NCBI GenBank assembly: GCA_032586195.1
Contig: JAWHQP010000027.1
Span: 1-6,678 of the forward strand
Origin: JAWHQP01 sp032586195
GTDB taxonomy: Bacteria; Pseudomonadota; Gammaproteobacteria; Enterobacterales; Pasteurellaceae
DNA: 6,678 bases
Direction of reading: 5' to 3'
Shown here: one piece after another, positions 1-6,096 of the stretch
How positions within the stretch are numbered: position 1 is the first letter of the stretch
How the letters are laid out: each line of letters opens with the position of its first letter
Notes under the pieces: generated by a model
Database searches by the model: none
Told to the model about the DNA's origin: nothing
The model's input: only the letters and a program-made list of their open reading frames with translations
Position numbers and translations under genes: made by a program

Positions 1-221
1 GGCACTATGCGGCGAACGATAGTGCCCCGCTATCCTGCAATCATCGTTTTGTGGGTCAGTATTATGATGAAGAGAGCGGGTTGCACTATAATCGTTTTCG
101 TTACTACAGCCCGGAGACGGGGCAATACATATCAAGCGACCCGATAGGGTTGTTGGGCGGGTTTAATCCGTATGGGTATGTAGGGATACCGACGGCATTT
201 GTGGATCCGTTGGGGTTGGCG
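1..221 (+). repeat. Rhs core 3'-end copy 1
   Basis: First of five direct copies of the Rhs core end. It encodes the stretch from HYAAND through CNHRF, GQYYDEESG, YYSPETGQYIS and the paired DPIGL/DPLGL motifs. It carries the SSDPIGL variant shared only with copy 4. Bases 158-208 are identical to 5165-5215, a 51-base perfect match. Homology with the other copies stops within a few codons of DPLGLA. Confidence 0.9.
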
Positions 222-650
222 GTTTGTAACAGACCGGGAGGATATGAGACAGGGGATGTAGATTCTCATGGTTCATTATCTCCACAAGCCAACAGAGCTC
301 CAGGACATACTAACACATCAGCTGATGGTTTTATTCAGAGCCATCATCCTATTCAAGATGCTTGGGCTCGACAACATATAGAAGGATATAGTCGAAACCA
401 AGCACCTGCTACATTATTACCATCGACTTCGGGAGAGCCTCATGCGCAAATTAGTGCAGCACAAAGAGCTAGAAGAGCTCAGCCTAGTGGCTGGAATACA
501 ACATTAAGAGATGAGTTTAATATAGGCTATCGTGAAATGATTGACGCAGGGGTTCCTCGTACTCAGGCGCAAAAAGCCTTTAAAGACGCATACAAGTATT
601 TCGATAGTTTAAGGGCTGATAATATTAATAATCCATTCTTTAATATATAG
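3..650 (+). CDS. Rhs protein 3' end with SHH-type HNH/EndoVII nuclease tip (5' partial)
   Basis: The frame is open from the left edge, so this is the 3' end of a longer Rhs gene or orphan tip; 215 codons are visible. A GTG at 51 is inside the core and is not a credible start. Counting from base 3, residues 1-73 are Rhs core with the paired DPIGL (46-50) and DPLGL (68-72) motifs, which in known Rhs proteins mark where the toxin tip is autocleaved. The variable tip follows. It carries SHHP (113-116), GEPH (144-147) and a GW at 163-164, matching my recollection of the Tox-SHH family of HNH/Endonuclease VII-fold nucleases, in which the histidines serve metal binding and catalysis. The inferred role is a DNA-degrading effector delivered into rival cells. 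The SUKH gene 11 bases downstream is the natural immunity partner. Whether the core upstream is full length cannot be seen. Confidence 0.85.
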   Translation, partial: HYAANDSAPLSCNHRFVGQYYDEESGLHYNRFRYYSPETGQYISSDPIGLLGGFNPYGYVGIPTAFVDPLGLAVCNRPGGYETGDVDSHGSLSPQANRAPGHTNTSADGFIQSHHPIQDAWARQHIEGYSRNQAPATLLPSTSGEPHAQISAAQRARRAQPSGWNTTLRDEFNIGYREMIDAGVPRTQAQKAFKDAYKYFDSLRADNINNPFFNI

Positions 651-661
651 GAATAAAATTT

Positions 662-1000
662 ATGAAAATAGAACTAGGTTTTAATTTACCCGAATTATAT
701 TCAAGATTTTTATTAGAGATAGAGAATATACCTAATTTTGTTATAGAGGGAACGGGTATAACTTTATACTCAAAAACGGACTTAATAGAACGAAATTGTA
801 CCTACCAAGTTGAGGAATATGAACCTGACTTTTTTTTAATAGGGCAGGATGGAGATTTAGCATTTTTTATAAAAAAAGATTCCAGTGATACTATTTATGC
901 TAATGATTTGGGTGCTTTAGGTTCACTCAAAATGAGAGTAATTTCCTCGGATATTTACGAATTCATTGAGTATGCAGCAAATCACTATGATGAGCTTTAA
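662..1000 (+). CDS. SUKH (SMI1/KNR4) family immunity protein
   Basis: A 112-residue cytosolic protein with no signal peptide or membrane segment. The central part (residues 57-87) has the SUKH pattern: FFLIGQDGDLAFF, then a spacer, then IYANDLGALG. SUKH proteins are the commonest immunity proteins for nuclease toxins in polymorphic toxin systems and act by binding and blocking the toxin. The ATG has an AGGAA ribosome site at 649-653 that overlaps the toxin stop codon. The two genes are therefore almost certainly cotranscribed and translationally linked. The position directly behind the SHH nuclease tip makes it the cognate immunity gene by inference. The length is at the short end for the family, but the gene appears intact. 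Confidence 0.75.
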   Translation: MKIELGFNLPELYSRFLLEIENIPNFVIEGTGITLYSKTDLIERNCTYQVEEYEPDFFLIGQDGDLAFFIKKDSSDTIYANDLGALGSLKMRVISSDIYEFIEYAANHYDEL

Positions 1001-1315
1001 ATATACTTATATAAAATAGAATTGTTTCCACCCATGAATGAGAACCTTGCATGGAATTCAACGATCATATGAAGGCGGTTTATAAAAAATAATTTGCAAT
1101 AAATATTTTTACGTTATGATTGTCTTTCATTGCCACTTAGTCCCCTTACAAATTATGCCGATTAAGCCGAATTGGGGTTATTGGCATAAGATTGAATGGT
1201 TATGGAAAGCGGAAGAACGGGCAACGAATGAGAACACGCCAATATTGACTACGCTTATCACAATATGGAAAGTGATTATTAATAGGAGTAGTTTAGAAAA
1301 TAGGAGGTATTATTT
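1001..1315 (+). other. Gene debris between the SUKH gene and the next immunity-like gene
   Basis: There is no convincing intact gene here. Short frames give coding-like but interrupted peptides. One runs from a possible ATG at 1051 for 13 codons to TAA at 1090-1092. A stretch near 1155-1235 reads IKPNWGYWHKIEWLWKAEER. A third, in another frame, reads EHANIDYAYHNMESDY and ends at TAA 1280-1282. The switch of frame near 1230-1240 suggests a decayed gene, perhaps a former tip or immunity gene, of unknown family. A 76-codon frame at 1116-1346 runs through this debris and overlaps the next gene's start; I do not regard it as real. I see no RNA gene or clear terminator hairpin. Confidence 0.4.
1302..1307 (+). 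promoter_or_regulatory. Strong ribosome binding site
   Basis: AGGAGG lies 8 bases before the ATG at 1316. It is the best Shine-Dalgarno match I noticed in the window. It fixes the start of the short SUKH-like gene and argues against the overlapping frame that reads through it. Confidence 0.7.
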
Positions 1316-1588
1316 ATGGATACTAAGAATATTTTACGTAACTTAGTGGAAAATTTTTATTTAACTCAAAAGAAAAAAATAAATAAGCTAAGATATGTTG
1401 ACGTGCCTCAAGAAATAAAAAATAAAAATATATCTGGTGAATTGTTAGAATATTTTCAACACATAGATTTAAAAGATTCTTGTTCTTTTAAAAATAAATT
1501 TTTTAATATTGAACTGATTTCTGTTGATTCTGAAAGCCGAGATCTTGAATACTTAGGTTTAGACCATTTTGAAAAATGGGATACTTAA
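1316..1588 (+). CDS. Short SUKH-like immunity candidate, possibly truncated
   Basis: A 90-residue protein with a very good ribosome site. The N-terminal half is lysine-rich and helical. Residues 36-72 hold a stretch, ISGELLEYFQHIDLKDS followed by FKNKFFNIELISVD, that resembles the segment of SMI1/KNR4 proteins where a helix leads into the first strands. The protein ends at HFEKWDT, shorter than usual SUKH members (roughly 110-160 residues), so it may be truncated. No toxin gene precedes it. It heads a cluster of toxin-less immunity-like genes and lies 17 bases before the next start. The family assignment is by eye and weak. If it is not SUKH, it is simply an uncharacterised small AT-rich gene of a polymorphic toxin locus. 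Confidence 0.5.
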   Translation: MDTKNILRNLVENFYLTQKKKINKLRYVDVPQEIKNKNISGELLEYFQHIDLKDSCSFKNKFFNIELISVDSESRDLEYLGLDHFEKWDT

Positions 1589-1594
1589 TTTTAT

Positions 1595-1600
1595 AGGTGA
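1595..1600 (+). promoter_or_regulatory. Ribosome binding site deciding the HEAT-like gene start
   Basis: AGGTGA lies 5 bases before the ATG at 1606. The alternative GTG start at 1597 lies inside this site and has no ribosome site of its own, so 1606 is the better start. Confidence 0.65.
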
Positions 1601-1605
1601 TCTAT

Positions 1606-2241
1606 ATGAAATATAAAGAAGAACTTTTATCTGGTCGAATACCACAAATTAAAAAAGCTGCTAAAATAATCAGAAAAGAAAATTTGGGAGGTTATGGTGA
1701 ATTATTACATAATGCTTTAGCTTCTGAGATAGAAAAGACAAGATCTTGGGAAACGCAACTAGAATTAATTTATGCGATAGCTTTAACTGGGTGTATAGAA
1801 GAAGTACCTTATTTGAAGGAATTAGCTACAAGAGAATTTTCAGCTACCCCTGTAGTTTATAGGGCTCTATCATTTGCAATAGTGTATTTGCAAAATATTG
1901 ATAAGAGTGTGAATGTGAATTTATTATATTTTTATGAGGCGTTAGATTCTGGTAATTTATTGTTGGCAGCGGGAGCCTGTGCAGCTATATATAAGTTAAA
2001 AGTAGATTTGGCTTCAGATGATATAAGAAGAATCATTACTTATGTAACTAAACCGAGTTATTTGGAAGAGTTAGGTAAGGTTTCAAATCCAATATTCTTT
2101 ATATTAGCTTTATCATATCTATGGCAAAGTGAATATAAAGATGAAATTATCTCTAAAAGTAAAGTCCTACATAATCCTATAATTGACCAAATAATCTCAA
2201 ATGTAATGAAGAATAAACCAACTAATCTTGATTTATTTTGA
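1606..2241 (+). CDS. HEAT-like helical repeat protein, probable orphan immunity protein
   Basis: A 211-residue, all-helical, cytosolic protein. Successive antiparallel helix pairs can be seen: ELLSGRIPQIKKAAKIIRKE, then YGELLHNALASEIEK, then ETQLELIYAIALTGCIEEVPYLKELA. These continue through VYRALSFAIVYLQ and AAGACAAIYKLKVD. The spacing and the small/hydrophobic pattern fit HEAT-type repeats. Proteins of this kind occur as immunity proteins in Rhs, CDI and other polymorphic toxin loci. The ATG at 1606 is chosen over the in-frame GTG at 1597 because AGGTGA precedes it properly. There is no toxin tip just upstream, so it appears to be a retained immunity gene whose toxin has been lost. The target toxin cannot be named. 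Confidence 0.6.
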   Translation: MKYKEELLSGRIPQIKKAAKIIRKENLGGYGELLHNALASEIEKTRSWETQLELIYAIALTGCIEEVPYLKELATREFSATPVVYRALSFAIVYLQNIDKSVNVNLLYFYEALDSGNLLLAAGACAAIYKLKVDLASDDIRRIITYVTKPSYLEELGKVSNPIFFILALSYLWQSEYKDEIISKSKVLHNPIIDQIISNVMKNKPTNLDLF

Positions 2242-2286
2242 ATTTTATTTTTCCTAATAAATAAGCTAATTGTGGTATTAAATATA

Positions 2287-2385
2287 ATGAATAATTATGA
2301 TAGACCTAAATTAACTAACGATAAAGGAAAAGCTTATTATGAAGAACAATCAAATAGGTTAAATCAACAAAATAATAAGTATTAG
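2287..2385 (+). CDS. 32-residue ORF, possible toxin-tip remnant
   Basis: A short frame starting at ATG 2287 encodes a hydrophilic peptide (MNNYDRPKLTNDKGKAYYEE, then QSNRLNQQNNKY). Its stop overlaps the AGGAGA ribosome site of the next gene, the arrangement seen here between tip and immunity genes. It has no good ribosome site of its own. The composition resembles the extreme C-terminus of a CT toxin, so it may be the surviving tail of a lost tip whose immunity gene is at 2394. The frame is in register with the preceding HEAT-like gene across its TGA, but the intervening sequence looks non-coding. The rest of 2242-2393 is AT-rich, with nothing else recognisable. Confidence 0.3.
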   Translation: MNNYDRPKLTNDKGKAYYEEQSNRLNQQNNKY

Positions 2386-2393
2386 GAGAATGT

Positions 2394-2843
2394 ATGCTAA
2401 CAAAAAGAGAGTTGTTATTTCGTAAAAACCAAAGTAGGTTATACATTGAAAATTATCTTTTAAAAATCCAGTCACTAATTAAAAAGGAATGTAAAGATAT
2501 TGAATTTTTACCTTTAGAAACAACATATGAAATTAGAGAAAAATTATTAGGCAAAAAAAGAAATGGGAAAATCATTGATTTTCAGGGCGATGAATTAAAT
2601 AAAATTATATCAAAGATAAAAGAGGATCAAGGTGAGTTTTACGTGTTTATTGATGATGACTGGAAATACTGCGGATGTTTCTTAATAGATTCACTAGAGT
2701 TTATCAATGATGATTTTTCCCTAGGAAAAATAACTGACAGTATTCAATTTATTGATAAACAATTTACTAGAAGAATAGAACTTGATTTTACAGTAATAAA
2801 TAATAATTTTGAGATAGAGTATTCTGATTTTAAATTTTCATAG
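2394..2843 (+). CDS. Unrecognised protein, probable orphan immunity protein
   Basis: A 149-residue cytosolic protein that I cannot place in a family. The N-terminus is basic and helical (MLTKRELLFRKNQSRLYIEN). Around residues 80-100 there is a distinctive acidic/aromatic run, FYVFIDDDWKYCGCFLIDSL. The C-terminus alternates like beta strands (IELDFTVINNNFEIEYSDF). An acidic, compact, AT-rich gene in this place is typical of immunity proteins. The ribosome site AGGAGA (2384-2389) sits 4 bases before ATG. Its stop codon abuts the left end of Rhs core copy 2, so the gene marks the end of one cassette. No toxin remains upstream except possibly the 32-codon remnant. Confidence 0.5.
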   Translation: MLTKRELLFRKNQSRLYIENYLLKIQSLIKKECKDIEFLPLETTYEIREKLLGKKRNGKIIDFQGDELNKIISKIKEDQGEFYVFIDDDWKYCGCFLIDSLEFINDDFSLGKITDSIQFIDKQFTRRIELDFTVINNNFEIEYSDFKFS

Positions 2844-3414
2844 CGTAATTGAAAAAACACCGCCAAAACCGACCGCACTTTCAGGCTGGCGTTACCTGTA
2901 CAAACAAGACCAGCCGGTAGCAGAAGCACTGTTGCAAATGACCAACACAGAAGGGAGTCCGACATTACAAGCCGAAGGTTAGCAATACCCCCTACAAGCT
3001 AATTGGTCAGAGGCGATATACTGGCTGTATCAAAACGACGACTTGAGCCCAACGGCGAGATACGAAAAGAGACGATTGCATTATGTCGTAGCCGACCAAA
3101 TCGGTACAATCACGGAGCTGATGACCGAAGACGGCTACATCGACTACCGCCAGAAGCTGAACTTATGGGGCGACGCGGAGATTGACGGTTATCGGCATTA
3201 TGCGGCTAACGATACAAATCCGCTGAAATGCAATCATCGGTTTGTGGGTCAGTATTATGATGAAGAAAGCGGACTTCACTATAATCGATTCCGGTACTAC
3301 AGTCCGGAGACGGGGCAGTATATCAGCCATGACCCGATAGGGTTATTGGGTGGGTTTAATCCTTATGGGTATGTGGGGATTCCGACAAGTTTTGTGGATC
3401 CGTTGGGATTGGCT
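2842..3414 (+). repeat. Rhs core 3'-end copy 2 (longest copy)
   Basis: Core coding sequence begins directly at the stop of the preceding immunity gene. In one frame it reads SVIEKTPPKPTALSGWRYLY and continues to a TAG at 2980-2982. It then resumes in the same frame (QYPLQANWSEAIYWLYQNDD) to DPLGLA. The missing upstream part means this copy has no Rhs N-terminus. It carries the SHDPIGL variant found also in copies 3 and 5. Confidence 0.85.
2872..2880 (-). other. Haemophilus-type DNA uptake signal core
   Basis: The - strand reads AAGTGCGGT exactly, preceded by a further A and followed after one base by GGTTTT. This fits the extended uptake signal of Pasteurellaceae of the H. influenzae type. 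It lies inside Rhs core coding sequence. Only one exact copy was noticed in the window, so a chance match is possible. Confidence 0.5.
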
Positions 3415-3660
3415 TCTTGTCCAACCACCCCGTCTTCTGCAAGCAAAATGAACCAAGAAGTAAAACGAGGACAAGCTCCAAAAGATGTGGTTCGAGTTGA
3501 TAGAGGTCATATTCCGGGTCAAGAATCTCATGTACATTATCGTGATAGAACATCATCTACAGTATCAGGAAAAGTACATGATGCACATAAGGGTATTCCT
3601 AATCCAAGTAAAGCAGTTAAATCCTGGCTTAAATCACATGGATGGACACCACCTGAATAA
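2983..3660 (+). CDS. Orphan Rhs tip with small His-rich C-terminal toxin domain
   Basis: The frame is open after the TAG at 2980-2982 and has 225 codons. No proper start is seen; internal candidates are TTG 3043 and ATG 3121. The core ends at DPLGLA (3397-3414). The tip is only about 80 residues. It has a polar linker (SCPTTPSSASK), then NQEVKRGQAPK, RVDRGHIPGQ, an HVHYRD motif, KVHDAHKGIPNP and a terminal WLKSHGW. These motifs recur at the C-termini of many polymorphic toxins, possibly the group annotated as type 24, though I am unsure of that name. The closely spaced histidines suggest a nuclease-like or other hydrolytic active site by inference. The Imm32-like gene 20 bases downstream supports a true toxin/immunity pair. 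Without an Rhs N-terminus it is probably a silent cassette. Confidence 0.65.
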   Translation, partial: QYPLQANWSEAIYWLYQNDDLSPTARYEKRRLHYVVADQIGTITELMTEDGYIDYRQKLNLWGDAEIDGYRHYAANDTNPLKCNHRFVGQYYDEESGLHYNRFRYYSPETGQYISHDPIGLLGGFNPYGYVGIPTSFVDPLGLASCPTTPSSASKMNQEVKRGQAPKDVVRVDRGHIPGQESHVHYRDRTSSTVSGKVHDAHKGIPNPSKAVKSWLKSHGWTPPE

Positions 3661-3680
3661 TGAGATAGGAGAATAATAGT

Positions 3681-3893
3681 ATGAAAATTTATGGGTATGT
3701 AAAAAATAGCTCTATTTTACTAGAGTTAGAAGAAATCACGATTCAGGCTTCAATAGATGAGCTTAATAAAATTATTGGATTTTTTACTCATACTAAAATA
3801 TTGATGGAAGATAATCCAGATACTTTTGGTCATGAGCATTTGCTTGATTTCTGTGAATTAAAAACCAATTCAGATATTATTTTAACCAGATGA
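3681..3893 (+). CDS. Imm32-like immunity protein
   Basis: A 70-residue cytosolic protein. It begins MKIYGYVKNSSILLELEEIT, continues ASIDELNKIIGFFTHTK and has a conserved-looking FGHEHLLDF near residues 49-57, ending with DIILTR. This layout matches what I recall of the Imm32 immunity family, small alpha/beta proteins found behind Rhs and other polymorphic toxins. The ribosome site AGGAGA (3667-3672) lies 8 bases before the ATG. The gene follows the His-rich tip at a distance typical of cognate pairs and is inferred to neutralise it. It is near full length for the family; a few C-terminal residues may have been lost where Rhs copy 3 begins shortly after. Confidence 0.65.
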   Translation: MKIYGYVKNSSILLELEEITIQASIDELNKIIGFFTHTKILMEDNPDTFGHEHLLDFCELKTNSDIILTR

Positions 3894-3905
3894 TTTTTCT
3901 TATGG

Positions 3906-4327
3906 TCGAGTTCATTCGATAGAATACCGTTTACTGGCTGTATTAGGAAGACGACTTTACGCCGACGGCGCGCTATGAAAAGGGACAATTGCATTATGTC
4001 GTGACCGACCAAATCGGTACAATCACAGAGCTGATGACGGAAGACAGCTACATCAACTACCGCCAGAAACTGAACTTATGGGGCGAAGCGGAGATTGACG
4101 GTTATCGGCATTATACGGCGAACGATAGCACACCGTTATCCTGCAATCATCGGTTTGTGGGGCAGTATTATGATGAAGAGAGCGGGCTGCATTATAATCG
4201 CTTCCGGTACTACTCACCAGAAACAGGACAATACATCAGCCACGACCCGATAGGGTTATTGGGTGGGTTTAATCCGTATGGGTATGTAGGGATTCCGACG
4301 GGATGGGTGGATCCGTTGGGGTTGGCG
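3906..4327 (+). repeat. Rhs core 3'-end copy 3
   Basis: Recognisable core starts weakly near 3906 and clearly at about 3926 (TVYWLY). In-frame TAG codons occur at 3920-3922 and 3944-3946; the second replaces the Gln codon of the YWLYQNDD motif seen in copies 2 and 5. From there the core is intact to DPLGLA, with TGWVDPLGL in place of the TAF/TSF of other copies. Its left end is a ragged truncation against the Imm32-like gene. Confidence 0.85.
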
Positions 4328-4699
4328 GGTTGCAATAAAAATTTTGGTTCCCGAAAAGAAGCCTTTAGAGCAGCTAAACAAGATGCAGGAATTCCAAGAA
4401 GCCAGCAACCAGATATGGTTAGAGATCCATCTCAAGGTAATAAACTGCGTCAATATAGAAAGGTACCAATGACAGATAGAAATAATCACGTAATTCTTGA
4501 TGGTAATGGAAAGCCGATAATGACGAGAGAATACCAATTTACAAGATCAGATGGTTCTAAAGTTATTATTCAAGATCATTCAGCAGGACATCAATATACT
4601 GGAGATATTGGAAGTCAAGGTAGTCATTTTAACGTGAGACCTCCTGAAAACGTTAGAACCGGTAAAGTAATAGGAACAAAAGAACATTATAGTTATTAG
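3947..4699 (+). CDS. Orphan Rhs tip with HNH/EndoVII-type nuclease toxin
   Basis: The frame is open after the TAG at 3944-3946 and has 250 codons; plausible internal starts are TTG 3989 and ATG 4034. Counting from 3989, core ends at residue 113. The tip begins GSRKEAFRAAKQDAGIPRSQ (120-139), followed by VPMTDRNNHVILDGNGKPIM and then a predicted nuclease region. That region has REYQF (E181), IIQDHSAGH (H197, H201), GSHFNVRP (H213) and EHY (H233). The E-H-H-H order and the EAFR.AK.DAGIP signature fit HNH/Endonuclease VII-fold toxins, perhaps the EHHH subgroup. Such tips cut DNA in target cells. The Imm50-like gene that follows is broken, so the toxin must be silent, or neutralised elsewhere, if the sequence is right. 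Confidence 0.75.
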   Translation, partial: EDDFTPTARYEKGQLHYVVTDQIGTITELMTEDSYINYRQKLNLWGEAEIDGYRHYTANDSTPLSCNHRFVGQYYDEESGLHYNRFRYYSPETGQYISHDPIGLLGGFNPYGYVGIPTGWVDPLGLAGCNKNFGSRKEAFRAAKQDAGIPRSQQPDMVRDPSQGNKLRQYRKVPMTDRNNHVILDGNGKPIMTREYQFTRSDGSKVIIQDHSAGHQYTGDIGSQGSHFNVRPPENVRTGKVIGTKEHYSY

Positions 4700-4707
4700 A
4701 GGTATAT

Positions 4708-5105
4708 ATGAAAGTAGAATATTGGAATGATTTAGAAAATAATTTTTTAATGAATAAAGTATTTTCGTATAAAATTAAAGTGGAAAAATAGACTTATTTA
4801 ATGTAGAAATATCTAGAGATGGTCCGACGGTGTGGCTTTACTTTGATTTGATTGATGACTTGCCGGATATGCCATCTCCTAAATGGGGGATACCTAATAT
4901 TAGCTACAATAGATGTCGTATTGGACTTGGTTGTTTCGGCGTTTCCAAAGCAAGTCTCTTGGGTCTGAGGGGGGAGATGCTTTTATCTGTCTCAATTACT
5001 AAAGATAATATATATAAAATACATTTTTCTAATGAGGATATTCAGTTTGATATTGAATGTTCAAATCTTACCTTAATTCCGCCAAGTGTTTATTTAGCTG
5101 ATTAA
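4708..5105 (+). pseudogene. Imm50-like immunity gene broken by a one-base deletion
   Basis: ATG 4708, with AGAGG at 4698-4702 overlapping the toxin stop, starts MKVEYWNDLENNFLMNKVFS and runs into TAG 4789-4791 after 27 codons. The continuation lies one frame over from 4788: IDLFNVEISRDGPTVWLYFD, DLPDMPSPKWG, CRIGLGCFGV, then to PPSVYLAD and TAA 5103-5105. Joined with one added base, the two parts give 132 residues that match my recollection of Imm50 (opening VEYWNEL, then SRDGPTV, ending PSVYL). The break sits at a run of five A (4784-4788), where six would restore the frame. A real mutation, slippage-based switching or a sequencing error are all possible. A restart at GTG 4830 would lack the first third of the protein and is unlikely to work. 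Confidence 0.75.
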
Positions 5106-5106
5106 A

Positions 5107-5225
5107 AGATTATTCTCAAGAGAAACGGGTAATACATATCCAGCGACCCGATAGGACTACTCGACGGGTTTAATCCGTATGGGTATGTAGGGATACCGAC
5201 GGCATTTGTGGATCCTCTAGGGTTA
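5107..5225 (+). repeat. Rhs core 3'-end copy 4 (shortest copy)
   Basis: Only the last ~120 bases of core are present, from a degraded YSPETGQY region. A lost base and a changed base give TAA at 5130-5132. After it, YISSDPIGLLDGFNPYGYVG and on to DPLGL are intact, except that LLGG has become LLDG. A 51-base block (5165-5215) is identical to copy 1. Confidence 0.8.
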
Positions 5226-5648
5226 CAAGCTTGCCCACAAAATAATTCCCAACAACCTTCGGCTTTACCCGCACCAACAGCAAAAAATCCGTGGATGGAC
5301 GGAACACCAATAGAGTCGTATCCTGTACCTAAAGGTGGTATTGAAGTTGAAATGGCTATAGCTCTTGGGCAACCAAGTACAAAGCCTGGCGGTTGGGCTA
5401 CAACAGATCATATTCCTACTGTAGATTATGTGAGAACTCAGTTGGCTGTTACACCAGAATTTAAGCCTGAGGTTTCACATGTTCAGAGGTTTTTAATTCC
5501 TGAAGGGGTTCAAGTTCAATCAGGAACAGTTAGACCTCAAACATATAATGGGATTACATATCCTGGTGACGGAAACCAAATTCAAATTCTTAACTTCTCA
5601 GACAGAGCCAAATTGCTCCCTCTTGGACCATCAAAGAGTATAAAATAA
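5133..5648 (+). CDS. Orphan Rhs tip with unrecognised C-terminal toxin domain
   Basis: The frame is open after TAA 5130-5132 and has 171 codons; no convincing start exists, since GTG 5208 is inside the DPLGL motif. Core ends near 5225. The tip is about 140 residues. It opens with a Pro/Gln/Ala-rich linker (QNNSQQPSALPAPTAKNPW). A globular part follows with GGIEVEMAIALGQPS, PGGWATTDHIP, VRTQLAVTPEF, HVQRFLIPEG, YPGDGNQIQIL and DRAKLLPLG. I do not recognise the family. The GGWATTD and G-D-G-N-Q-I-Q-I segments are loosely reminiscent of NAD-using toxins (ADP-ribosyltransferase or TNT-like folds), but this is a guess. Position after DPLGL and ahead of a small AT-rich gene makes a toxin role likely. 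Confidence 0.6.
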   Translation, partial: YISSDPIGLLDGFNPYGYVGIPTAFVDPLGLQACPQNNSQQPSALPAPTAKNPWMDGTPIESYPVPKGGIEVEMAIALGQPSTKPGGWATTDHIPTVDYVRTQLAVTPEFKPEVSHVQRFLIPEGVQVQSGTVRPQTYNGITYPGDGNQIQILNFSDRAKLLPLGPSKSIK

Positions 5649-5649
5649 T

Positions 5650-6055
5650 ATGAACAGAATTAAAAATTTTAAAGTTATAGACCCGTATTATGGGTATGAT
5701 TATATAAACAACTCAAATAGATATAGTGTTGCCCAAAAGGATAGAGTGGGAATATTACGAAGGGAAATATTCAATAAGTAATTCTAATGGTGTGTTTGGT
5801 TGTGTTCTTGATAAAAATAAATTGATTGTGATAGAAGATCAATTTAATTTGGTCAATAATAAGGCTTATGTAATTGATGAGAAAGGTTATGTTTTATTTG
5901 ATTTCAGAAAGAAGTTTTGTGATTTTATTTTTTATGAAGTAGTGTTGGATGATTCTGAAATAATATTTATGGTATATAGTATAAAAAATAAAGTTGATTA
6001 TAAACTTTATTTAAGTTGCAATTTTGAGCTAAATAAAATTGACCTAATCAAGTAG
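5650..6055 (+). pseudogene. Probable immunity gene broken by a one-base insertion
   Basis: ATG 5650, one base after the toxin stop and with a weak AAAGAG site before it, begins MNRIKNFKVIDPYYGYDYIN and stays open to TAA 5779-5781. From about 5732 the next frame carries a better continuation, RIEWEYYEGKYSISNSNGVF, then CVLDKNKLIVIEDQFNLV, to LNKIDLIK and TAG 6053-6055. Removing one base gives a single 134-residue protein. Candidate sites are the AAAA run at 5735-5738 or the GGG at 5748-5750. The composite is acidic and strand-rich, typical of immunity proteins, but I cannot name the family. The 109-codon frame starting at GTG 5726 has no ribosome site and would lack the N-terminus. It is inferred to be partner of the preceding tip. 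Confidence 0.6.
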
Positions 6056-6096
6056 ATAAAGAACATAATCAAGCACGAAAAATTATAACCAGCTAA

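Noticed and set aside
1037..1236. Possible direct repeat of a 10-base word (GAATGAGAAC at about 1036 and 1226)
   Set aside because: Too short to stand out from chance in this AT-rich region, and the flanks do not match.
1116..1346. 76-codon + strand frame
   Set aside because: It runs through debris, overlaps the well-marked start at 1316 and reads through that gene's ribosome site; it has no good ribosome site of its own.
2744..2965. 73-codon - strand frame
   Set aside because: It is antisense across the end of one immunity gene and the start of Rhs copy 2; composition is explained by those + strand reading frames.
3003..3185. 60-codon + strand frame
   Set aside because: It is a shadow of the Rhs core copy 2 frame, giving an Arg-rich nonsense peptide.
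3485..3676. 63-codon + strand frame overlapping the His-rich tip
   Set aside because: The overlapping frame carries recognisable toxin motifs and the DPLGL junction; this one has none.
4256..4537. 93-codon - strand frame
   Set aside because: It is antisense to the nuclease tip and Rhs core, which have clear family motifs on the + strand.
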